A stretch of DNA of 64,000 nucleotides, from the NCBI GenBank assembly GCA_007026445.1, contig VDMD01000119.1, positions 1 to 64,000 of the forward strand, written 5' to 3'. Under the pieces are notes generated by a model. The model saw only the letters and a program-made list of their open reading frames with translations. It ran no database searches and had not been told where the DNA came from. Numbering within the stretch: position 1 is the first letter of the stretch; each line of letters begins with the position of its first letter. Both the position numbers and the translations under genes were made by a program. This stretch comes from Schizophyllum amplum. Taxonomy: Eukaryota > Basidiomycota > Agaricomycetes > Agaricales > Schizophyllaceae. Below, piece by piece: positions 10,273 through 18,939 of this stretch.

Positions 10273-10609
10273 CGTGCTGACTGTCTTTCAACGCTCCTAC
10301 TATCGGTAAGTAAATCGTATTGAGTTTATTTTTCCGACAGTCGTGCTGACTCTATTACTTTCTAGGTTACCTTCACATTAATGGAGCCGGTGTTCGACTC
10401 GGATATTCTGGGATAAGTCCGTCGCCCTCTCCCGTCCCCTGTCGCTCCCAATACACCGTTCGTCAACCCGCGAGTTGACGCCATTCGTAAGTCGGTCACA
10501 TTATATTCTTCCCGACCGTTATACTGACTCGCCTGCTTTCTAGATTATCTTCTTGTTGAAAGCAGCGCTGTCCTTCTCCCCGTCTGGGCGGCGGCGCAAC
10601 TCGACGTCG

Positions 10610-11240
10610 TCTGTGGGCGGGTTGATTTCCTTTTTCCGAAGGAGGGGAGGTTGATCTTGGTTTAGCTTTTGCGAGGGCGGTGGATTTTCTCTTACGAGGG
10701 AGGGCGGGTATATTTATTTATGCTGGGGCGGTCGATTTTACTTACGAAGATTTTACTTTTACGGGGGCGAGGTACGGGGGCAGTTAGAGCGTGCGGGAGG
10801 GGGGGGCGTTGTGCGAGAGGGGGAGGTCTTGTGCGGGAGGGAGCAGGATTTATGAAGGCGAGGGGGGGGGTCTTTGTGAAGGTATTTGCAATGGCGCGGG
10901 GGGAATATTTGTGAGGGCGGGGGAGTAGAGAGAGGAGCGGAAGGGGGGTGGTAGACGGAGTGGGTGATCGAGACAGGTGGGGTGGGCGGAAGACGAAAGT
11001 CTGTACACGAAATAAGTCAGGGTAGGTACAACGTAGGTAGACTTGATGCAATCGAAGTTCTTTTCAAGTACGTTGGCGAGTTTGCGGTGGGAGGCGGGAG
11101 GAGGGAGGGGGTGTTGAGGGTGAGGGGCAAGGGGGGAGTGGAGGGCGCGAGGGAGGAGTGGAGGGCGCGAGGGAGGAGGGGAGGGGCGAAGGGGAGTGGA
11201 GGGGCGAAAGGGAGAGGGAGAGGGGGGGGGACAGTTGCTA
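10610..11240 (+). repeat. G-rich purine tract with tandem units
   Basis: The plus strand is strongly purine and guanine biased. It contains many runs of four or more G and repeats such as GGAGGAGTGGAGGGCGCGAG at about 11145-11190. It sits directly upstream of duplication copy B. Several clusters fit the pattern for G-quadruplex formation. No coding content is supported; the ORFs here are low-complexity artefacts. Confidence 0.75.
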
Positions 11241-11289
11241 ATGGCATGTATTGCATGCTTCTACTTACTTACATGTTCTACCTACGTTA

Positions 11290-13857
11290 TTGTGTACGAG
11301 TCGTGCCTGTCTCGCCTTCACGGAACCTTGTCCGTTCACGAAGCCTTCCCGTTCCCCGCCCTGCTCCCTTTGACTTGCGCTTCGCGGCAACTCTCCCCTT
11401 CGACCCCTCCCGTTTGAGTATCGTTCCCGTCACGAGGCCCTAAATTAAGCGGCGCCTTCCCCCTTCGCCGCCCACCCTCTCGTCTCTTGTAAAGCTTTCG
11501 AAGGTTGGGGTGAGAGGGAATGCGGGGAATACAAGATGGATGAGAGGACAGGAGAGGCGGCGAGGGCGATGGGGCGAAAGCGAAGGTGGAGGCGAAGGCA
11601 AGAGGACGGAGGCGGGATGTTGACGCGCGAGCGCGAGTGTAGGTGGATGGACGGCGGTGGACGGCGACGTATGCGGGAAGGCAGGTATGCGGCGCGTCGC
11701 ACGCCTCGACGTTGATCACCGGACGGCCAGGGCGCGGGCGGCGACCGTCAGCGAAGCCGCCAGCGTAGAGTGTGAGTCATACCATGAGAGTCAGAGTGGT
11801 GATCGGCAACGGTTCGACTTGGGAGAACAATGAGCGCACGAGACAGTCGAGACTGGGTCCAAGCGGGTAGACACGTGCAAGCGTCATGGCGGCCAGCACT
11901 CAGACTGCTCCGGTCACTGTCAGTCTTCCCCTGTTGTCACCTCCCATCGTCGTCTCGTCACCGTCGTCGCCGTCGCCGCTCGCCCCATCCTCCTCATTGA
12001 CATCGTTGAGCTCACCGTCGAGCTCATTGCCACCATCGCCCCCTCCGACATGGAAAACCCCTTTGCCCCGTCGATCATGCACATACCACCCGAGCTGCTC
12101 GGCGAGATCTTTCTCTTCTTCCAGGCTGTTATGGAGGTCGACGGCGCCAATCCGCTGGTCGCCATTACCCCGCTGACCGCCGTATGCCGGCGCTGGAGAG
12201 AGACGGCGCTCGCCGAGCAAGCGTTGTGGGCCGCAGCAGTCCTCGGCGCCCCCGACCGCCGCGAGCGCGCCGACGCCCTCGCTCACCTCGCCGTCTCCCG
12301 GTCCGGCCAGCGGCCTCTCCGCGTGCATCTCTCCGGCTCCCGGCTCTCCTATCCGCCCCCCGTCACACCACGGTCAGCGCCCGCACCCGCCTGGGATGCG
12401 TTGCTCGCCGCCCGCCCGCGCTGGGCAGAACTCTGCGCCCCACCCCATCTCCTCGATCTCATCCTCGCCCCGCCCTCCGCCGCCGCGCTCCCCGCCCTCG
12501 TCCGCCTCACCCTCGTCGACCCGCACAAGGCGTTCCTCTTCCCCGCCACCCTCGACGCCCTCCTCCACGCCGCCCCCCGCCTGCGCGCCGTCACCCTCAA
12601 GGGCGTCGCCAACACGCTGCATGCCCCCCTCCCCTGGGCCCAGCTCACGGAGTTTACGGGCGACTATCTGGCGTACGATGGCCTCTTCCGCCTCCTCAAC
12701 CTCTGCCCCGCGCTCGAGCGGCTTTCCGTCATGGCCCACAAGGCCCCCATGCACGGCCGCGGTGCACGCACACAAGTCTGCGCGCACTCGATCTCGCCGC
12801 GGCGGACGTCGCGCAGCTCGCTGCCGTGCTTGCCCGCCTCGACTCCCCGCCCTGCGCACGCTAGCCCTGCGGCCCGTCGACACAGGGGCGCCGACGTGCA
12901 TCCCGGACCCCGCGCAGCGCCGCGTGCGTGCGTTCTTCGAACGTCACGGTCCTGGTCTGCGCTCCCTCGCCCTCGCTGGCGTCGGCCTGTACCTGCACGT
13001 CCTGACCGCCGTCCTCCGTGCGCTCCCCGAGCTGCGCGCGCTTGCATTAGACGAGGTGCACGGCTGGACGGCGGCGGATGCGCGCGGGTTGCTGGCGCGG
13101 CCGGAGTTGCTGCCCAAGTTGGAGAATCTGACGTACACGTTTGCGTTGCAAAACAGTCTTGCGCGGTTTGTGGCGGATGTGGTGGATATCGTGAATGTGA
13201 GGTGGGCGAGGCCGCCACCGCCGCGCTGGGCTCAGCAGCCGCCGAGTAGGGAGGCGCAGCAACAACCGAGTAGGGAGACTCAGCAACAACCGAGTAGGGA
13301 GGCACAGCAACAACCGAGCAGGGATGCTCTGGTCTACACCACCCCCGCGCCGAGGCCGCTCATGACAGGCTCGGCGCTGCCTGCCTCACCATCGACGCCT
13401 CCCCCGCCATCGCCTTCGCCTTCTGTGTCATCTGCCGGCTCGCCTACGTCGCCACCGGTAGCCTCGTCTTCATTGGTGACCTCTTCTTCATCCTCCTTGC
13501 CACCACCGCCTTCATCACCTACGACGCCACCGCCTTCATCACCTACGACGCCTGCACCTGCGAGTGGCGTGTTCATCGCGGGCCGCGCGTTCACAGTGCC
13601 GGTCACGCAGCCGAGCACACCGATGCCGGTGACGCAGCCGAGCACGCCGATGCCCTCGCGCAACTCGCTGGGGCCGACGAGCAGTGTGTTGATAGCGGCT
13701 GCTGCAGCTAGCACGTCGACGGCGAGGGATGACTCGTCGACGGCAGGAGGCGAATCCGACGACGATGCTGATACCTCTGCGCATGGCATGGACCTGCCCA
13801 CGCGGGCCCCAAGCGCGTCTTCGCGTGGCGCGAACGTGCCACCGCCGCGCACGTTGC
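11290..13857. repeat. Segmental duplication, copy B (direct)
   Basis: This is the second copy of the segment at 1-2570, offset by about 11.29 kb in the same orientation. The sequence differs mainly by one-base indels in homopolymer runs and a few substitutions near the 3' end. Homology stops near 13853, inside the F-box gene, whose reading frame continues to 14450 in this copy only. Confidence 0.95.
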
Positions 13858-14450
13858 CGCGACAGACGACGAGCGTGTCGCGGCAGACGGCGAGCGTGTC
13901 CAGGCAGACCACGTCGGCGTCACGGCAGACGACGTCGGCGTCACGGCAGACCGCATCGGTATCTCGGGGCGCCTCGCCCACACCATCGTCCTCCTCGCTC
14001 GCTTCCTCCATCAAACAGTACACGCCGTCGACGCCCACGCCCACGAAGACTTCACTGGGATTAGCGGCTTCGGAGACCGGCTCATCGCCTGCTGTTGCTG
14101 CGCCTGCTGCCACTCCACCTGCTGCCACTCCACCTGCTGCCACTTCACCTTCTGTCGCTGCAGCGTCGTCATCCCCCACCCCATCCCCACTCGCTCACGC
14201 CCACCCTTACCCCCGCGCGCTGCGCACGCTGTGTGTGTCTGGCCAAGGCGGCCTGTGGTACGGCACGGCGCGGGTGGGCGGCCTCGAGCACGGCACCGCG
14301 CGCGCGGGCGGCCTCGAGCACGGCACTGCGCGCGCGGGCGGCCTGGAGCACGGTACGGCACAGGCGGGTGGGGCACTGAGGGCGCTGAGGGAGGCGAAGG
14401 CTGCGGGGTTGGATGTGAGGGTGAGGGTGGGGGGTCGGGCGTGGGTGTGA
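12050..14450 (+). pseudogene. F-box gene, copy B, frameshifted
   Basis: The same N-terminal F-box (IPPELLGEIFLFF, VCRRWRETAL) is encoded from ATG 12050. Compared with copy A, one C is missing near 12757 and another near 12843. The net shift of two bases takes the start frame to a stop at 13249 (399 aa), while the rest of the protein continues in another frame to 14450. If both indels are sequencing errors, the intact protein would be about 800 aa, longer than copy A. This copy has an extra C-terminal tail with Q-T-(T/A)-S-V-S-R repeats, PAATPPAAT repeats and four exact 30-nt units. It is plausibly the original locus, with copy A a partial duplicate. It is either a recent pseudogene or an intact gene with homopolymer errors. 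Confidence 0.65.
14251..14370 (+). repeat. Exact-length 30-bp tandem repeat, 4 units, in frame
   Basis: Units 14251-14280, 14281-14310, 14311-14340 and 14341-14370 translate in the C-terminal frame of copy B as GLEHGTARAG and close variants. The 10-residue period keeps the frame open. Confidence 0.9.
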
Positions 14451-15420
14451 GGTAGGGCGTGGGTGTGAGGTAGGGCGTGGGTGTGAGGTGTGAGGTGTGA
14501 GGTGTTTGTTTGATCTTGGAGAGAATCACCCAGATGGAAGAGAATCACCCAGATGGAAGAGAATCACCCAGATGGAAGAGATACTAGAAGCTGTCGTTGA
14601 GTGAGGTGATCTCAGGTGAGTTTTCCGCGCCCGAGTGTAATGGAGTGTCGTTGAGCTGACGGTCAAAGATAGGTTGTTTTAGAAGTGGTTGACGGCCCAC
14701 GAGGCGGTTGATGGCCTACGAGGTGGTTGATGGCCTCGGACGTGGTTGGCGGCCTACACATATCATCGCGTTCCTCGCTCTGATATCATCGCATCTCTCG
14801 CTCTCACATATCATGGACTCGGTCTTTGGACTTTTGTCCATACATAGCATCCGGACTCGGCATGTTTCTTACTTTACTTCGCATCATGGTTTCTTTCTAC
14901 GTACTTACATATTCGCATCCGTTTTCCATTTCATATCCGTTTTCTATGGTCCTCGTCCGTTTTCCATGGTTCCCATCCGTTCTCGACCCCATGTTCCCTA
15001 TTCACCTGCGCATCGTTTTCCCGTTCGCTCGCGCATCGTTCCCCCATCCACCTGCGCATCGTTTCCCAATCCATCTGCGCCATCGTTTACATCCACTGGC
15101 ATACTTACATTCTTACTGCTCCTCCGTTCCTCCTTGCGTGTTAATACTCATCATCTCGGCTCCCCTTGGTTGCGTACTTCATCATACGTACGCACTTGGC
15201 CCTCATCTTCATGAGCATCACCCCCATCTTCATGAACCTCACCCTCATCCTCACGAACCTCACCCTCATCATCCTGTGAACCTCCCCCTTATCATCATGA
15301 ACCTCACCCTTATCCTCACGAACCTCACCCTCATCTTCATGAACGTCATCTGCATAACTCTTCTTCACCCGTCTATCTCCCTCTCATGTACTTATCTGGT
15401 GCTTCCCGTCTACATAATCT
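14440..15420. repeat. Cluster of minisatellites between genes
   Basis: Several unrelated short tandem repeats follow one another. GTAGGGCGTGGGTGTGAG-type units lie near 14450-14500. A 19-bp AGAATCACCCAGATGGAAG unit occurs three times at 14522-14580. Units of about 20 bp around GGTTGATGGCCTACGAG lie at 14676-14757, CATCCGTTTTC and CTGCGCATCGTTT units at 14910-15080, and 21-24 bp CCTCACCCTCATCTTCATGA units at 15210-15350. No gene is supported. The irregular unit lengths and absence of unique spacers exclude a CRISPR array. Confidence 0.8.
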
Positions 15421-15645
15421 AATATTTGCTTGCTCTGTCTCGTTGCTCGTTGTTGGCCGCGTTAGGCAGGAACTTCACGAGGATGGCGAATTGTGGAAGT
15501 AAGTGAGCATGCACAACACATCCAAACAATGTGCTAGATCGGGCAACAGGCGGCTCTCGTCGCGTTCTTGCCTCACGCGTTCATTGTCCTTTAACGCGCT
15601 CATTGTTCTTTCTGGGCAGGACCCATACTTTCGCTGGCCGATTTG

Positions 15646-18291
15646 ATGTTCACTATTTTCTTATTCCTCGCTCTTGCTGCTGTCGACGTTGCGCTGGCCG
15701 CACCGATCCCAGATGCGCCCTTTGTGTTTGTTCCACCCGCGTCTGTGGTTACGTCGACCGCCTCTGTCTCAACTTCGGCCGCGTCTGTGATCACATCGCC
15801 CACGGCTGTGATCACCTCGCCCGTGTCCGTGGTCACGCCGTCTGAGCCCGTGGTCACCGGCACCGGCCAGCCCTTGCTCGTTCAACCGCCGACGCCCACC
15901 TCGTGGTCTGCACCCGCGCAGATGAGCGATCTCGCCGCCTTCAATATTTCGCACTTCGCCGCCGGCTCCGCCAACCTCCGCCTCGCCACCCTCGCGCCCG
16001 AAACCTCTCCCCCACCCACCGATGACGACGATCCCTTCACTCTCTTCTCTGACTCTGACTCCGGCTCCACCAACTCCTCTACCACCTCCTCCTCCAACTC
16101 CTCCTCCCGCACCGCCCTCCAACTCCTCTACCCCGCCGACTCCATCAACCCCGGCGCGCCCGCCGCCGACCACCCCCTCGGCGGCGCCGAGTTCTACGCC
16201 ACCCCGCTCGACCTCCGCACCGCGTCCTCCGTCACCCTCACCTACGCCGTCTACTTCCCGCCCGCCTTCGACTGGGTCCTCGGCGGGAAGCTTCCGGGCC
16301 TCTACGGCGGGCGGCGCGGCTGCTCCGGCGGCGACGCCGCGGAGGACTGCTTCAGCACGCGGCTTATGTGGCGGAAGGGCGGGGTGGGCGAGCTGTATTT
16401 GTATGCGCCCAAGGCGGCGCAGCCGGCGTCGCTCTGTGATGCTCCGGGCTCGGTGTGCGATGCTGCCTGGGGTCTGTCTATTGGTCGTGGGGCGTTCCGC
16501 TGGGTCGCGGGCGCGTGGACGACTGTTAGTCAGACCGTCAGGCTGAACACGCCGGGCAAAGCGGACGGAGGCTTCGCTCTGGACGTTGACGGCATACGTG
16601 TGGTGGAAAGGAGCGATGTGTACTACAGGGGGTTGGGGACAATTGTAGAGCCGATGCCGACCGGCACGAAACCAACGTCGACTTCCACGAAACCGACGTC
16701 AACCAAGCACAAACACCACCATCCCAAACCGACATCTACTCCCGACCCGGGAGACGACGGGGACGATGACGATGATGGTGGATTGTTGGGTATCCTGGGC
16801 AGCCTGGCGGGTGCGTTGGACGATGACGGCGGCGAGAGCGCCTTGGACGATGACGGCGAGAGCGCCTTGGACGACGACGGCGGCGAGAGCGCCTTGGACG
16901 ATGACGGCGAGGGCGACTCCCTGCCTGGTACTTCTGACGACGATGCTGCGCTAGCGAATCTGGGGGCGAAGGTTGCGATGCCGCTTAGCGCGCAGGGTGC
17001 GATCCCGCTCAGCGCGCAGGGTGCGAGCCCGCTTAGCGCGCAGGTGGCGATCTCGCTCTCGTCTGCGATGCCTACGGCTTCGTTAGCATCCCCAACGACG
17101 TCAATCACGAATGGCGCTCTCAACAACCAAGAATCAGGCCTCGGTGACCAAGGACAAGCAGTCGGCGCTGCCGCGGCCGCGATGATGGCGGCTGAGAGCG
17201 CGATGATGGCGGCTGGCGAGAGCGCGATGATGGCGGCTGGCGAGAGCGCGATGATGGCGGCCGGCGGGACGGCGCAGGTGGCGTGGGGGATGCCGAGTGC
17301 TACTGCTGTTACTGCGAGCACTACGACTGCTACGACGGCGACAAGTGCGTCTTCGACGGCGACCAGCGTGTCTTCGACTGCTACTGCGAGCGCTGCGACT
17401 GCTACTGCGAGCGCTTCTACGACGGCGAATGAGGCTTCTACGGCGAATGAGGTTTCTGCGACGGCGAATGAGGCTTCTGCGACGACAGTCTATACTGTTT
17501 CTTCGACAGTCAATGCTGCTTTTGCGACAGTCGACGCTGCTTCTGCGACTCCGACGACTGCTCCCGATCCTAGTCTCCTCGGTATGCAAGCGGACGGGGA
17601 TGCCGATACGCAAAGCGACGGTGATGATGGCACGCAAGATGGAGATGGCTCGGACGGCGGTCTGCTGGGTCCCTCTGATGGCGGTCTGCTGGGTCCCTCC
17701 GACGGCGGGCTGCTGGATCCCTCTGATGGCGGATTGCTGGGTCCCTCTGACGGCGGGGAGCAAGACGGGCAAGATAAGCCGCAGGTGCCGCATCCAGCCG
17801 GCTTCGAGGGCTTGTTCTTCAGGTGGGTAGGCTCTGCGCGTTACGTATTGCTCGATGTTCTGCGCGACTGGCTGCTCTCGGCTCGTCTTGGTGCTCCGTG
17901 CTCTGCTCTGCTGCACTCTGCTCTATGGCGCTATCGATCCTGCTCTGGTCGCCCCGCATATCCTGGTGCTTGCGTGCTTGCGTCTTTCCTGCGGCTTTAT
18001 TGCACCACCACACGAGCTTCTATGTTAACTTGGGCTCTCTTCTCTCCTTGTCGTGTCCCCTCTCTCCTCGTCATGCCGACCTTCTCGTCATTCCGACTTT
18101 CTCCCCGTCGTTCCGACCTTCTCGTCGTTCCAACTTTCTCCCCGTCAATCCAACTTCCTGTTCATGATCACCCGTTGCACCAACTAACAACTTCATACAG
18201 CACTTTCTTCGGCGGGCACGAGGAAGCGTGGGCAACACCGGTCGAACAGCATGTGCTCTTCAAGGATTTTGCGATCGTGCGGAATGCGTGA
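15646..18291 (+). CDS. Secreted polysaccharide lyase family 14-like protein
   Basis: Predicted secreted protein of about 755 aa after splicing. ATG 15646 opens a signal peptide, MFTIFLFLALAAVDVALA, followed by a Ser/Thr/Val-rich region. Residues about 165-335 resemble the PL14/alginate-lyase-like fold of fungal secreted proteins: GGKLPGLYGG, CFSTRLMWR, GELYLYAP, GLSIGRGAF, FALDVDGIRV. A long low-complexity segment follows, with ALDDDGGES, LSAQGA, MMAAGES and GGLLGPSD repeats. After it come residues GLFFSTFFGGHEEAW and a final strand that family knowledge places in the same fold, so the linker interrupts the domain. The exons are 15646-17822 and 18201-18291. The 378-nt intron (donor GTGGGT, acceptor ATACAG) is a multiple of three and open throughout, so its retention would give a longer protein. 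Substrate is not predictable; the lyase assignment rests on fold motifs. Confidence 0.8.
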   Translation: MFTIFLFLALAAVDVALAAPIPDAPFVFVPPASVVTSTASVSTSAASVITSPTAVITSPVSVVTPSEPVVTGTGQPLLVQPPTPTSWSAPAQMSDLAAFNISHFAAGSANLRLATLAPETSPPPTDDDDPFTLFSDSDSGSTNSSTTSSSNSSSRTALQLLYPADSINPGAPAADHPLGGAEFYATPLDLRTASSVTLTYAVYFPPAFDWVLGGKLPGLYGGRRGCSGGDAAEDCFSTRLMWRKGGVGELYLYAPKAAQPASLCDAPGSVCDAAWGLSIGRGAFRWVAGAWTTVSQTVRLNTPGKADGGFALDVDGIRVVERSDVYYRGLGTIVEPMPTGTKPTSTSTKPTSTKHKHHHPKPTSTPDPGDDGDDDDDGGLLGILGSLAGALDDDGGESALDDDGESALDDDGGESALDDDGEGDSLPGTSDDDAALANLGAKVAMPLSAQGAIPLSAQGASPLSAQVAISLSSAMPTASLASPTTSITNGALNNQESGLGDQGQAVGAAAAAMMAAESAMMAAGESAMMAAGESAMMAAGGTAQVAWGMPSATAVTASTTTATTATSASSTATSVSSTATASAATATASASTTANEASTANEVSATANEASATTVYTVSSTVNAAFATVDAASATPTTAPDPSLLGMQADGDADTQSDGDDGTQDGDGSDGGLLGPSDGGLLGPSDGGLLDPSDGGLLGPSDGGEQDGQDKPQVPHPAGFEGLFFRWVGSARYVLLDVLRDWLLSARLGAPCSALLHSALWRYRSCSGRPAYPGACVLASFLRLYCTTTRASMLTWALFSPCRVPSLLVMPTFSSFRLSPRRSDLLVVPTFSPSIQLPVHDHPLHQLTTSYSTFFGGHEEAWATPVEQHVLFKDFAIVRNA

Positions 18292-18505
18292 GCAGTGGAG
18301 AGGCAGATGGGCAGTGAGAAACAAGGCAGGCTATGGAGAGGTGGATAGATGGGCGAAATGTACACAGCTCTACGAGCTCGGATATCCAGAATACAATCTC
18401 GAATCTGGACGAACTTGCCCGTCGTTGAAACTTGAGGACAAGCAGGTGGGCTGCAAGAGCGCGGGATCCCACAAGGCCAGATATATCCCCCCGTGTATTT
18501 CACTC

Positions 18506-18519
18506 TAGGGTTAGGGTTA
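18506..18519 (+). repeat. Telomere-like motif (TAGGGTTAGGGTTA)
   Basis: Two and a third TTAGGG units stand alone. Too short to be a telomere or a fusion scar by itself. Confidence 0.5.
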
Positions 18520-18930
18520 CCCCAGATGTCCCTAACGCAAAAGAGCCCGCCCAGCCAGAGTGGCCGGAGCGGGACTGGGAAATATTGAGACGGTGCATGA
18601 GCCGAAGCCCATACAATGCGCAGGCTTTCCCTGAGGACAGGGTCGCCGTGCTATGGAGAACCCCCACGCACCACCTGCCCAGATACATGAAGGGGCAGAT
18701 GCCATCAAGGTAAGTATGAGTTGCTCAGGTGAAGGAGGACGGGATTTATAGTCGGGGAGGGACGCACGGACCAGGTGGTGTACACGTGCGGGAGGCCGAC
18801 GTGGACCTATAGTACATCGTGTGTTAGCGTGTGTTGTTGTGGGAGAGGGAGAGTCTAGTAGGTTCGCGTAGCGCGAGAGGTGGATACTTGAGTACTGAGT
18901 TGATGCAAAAAAATGATACGGGGTATAAAA

Positions 18931-18936
18931 TTTATT
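18931..18936 (-). terminator. AATAAA polyadenylation signal of DNMT1
   Basis: AATAAA on the minus strand begins 4 nt after the TGA stop at 18940-18942. No other canonical hexamer is closer to the gene end. Confidence 0.5.
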
Positions 18937-18939
18937 CAG

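Larger units (their letters stand above)
9270..10543 (+). other. Plus-strand chain of intron-like segments, one exon-intron unit duplicated
   Basis: Intron-like segments with good donor, branch and acceptor signals lie at 9270-9326 (57 nt), 9641-9694 (54), 9793-9847 (55), 10306-10365 (60) and 10487-10543 (57). The last two are clearly related: each begins GTAAGT and ends with an ACTGACTC-like branch region and CTTTCTAG. The sequences following their acceptors also match (GTTACCTTC versus ATTATCTTC, then similar bases), so one exon-intron unit of about 180 bp is tandemly duplicated. No long reading frame joins the blocks. Possible non-coding transcript or gene remnant. Confidence 0.5.
18292..18939. 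other. Intergenic region, PL14-like gene to DNMT1 3' end
   Basis: No gene is supported. The plus-strand ORF at 18432-18713 has no recognisable family. A short telomere-like motif is present at 18506-18519. Confidence 0.5.

Noticed and set aside
12396..14450. 684-codon open frame taken as one protein
   Set aside because: Its first part is a shifted frame over the F-box coding sequence; only the part after about 12843 matches the true protein.
15210..15350. CRISPR-like array
   Set aside because: Repeat units are adjacent, vary in length and have no unique spacers; the context is a fungal genome.
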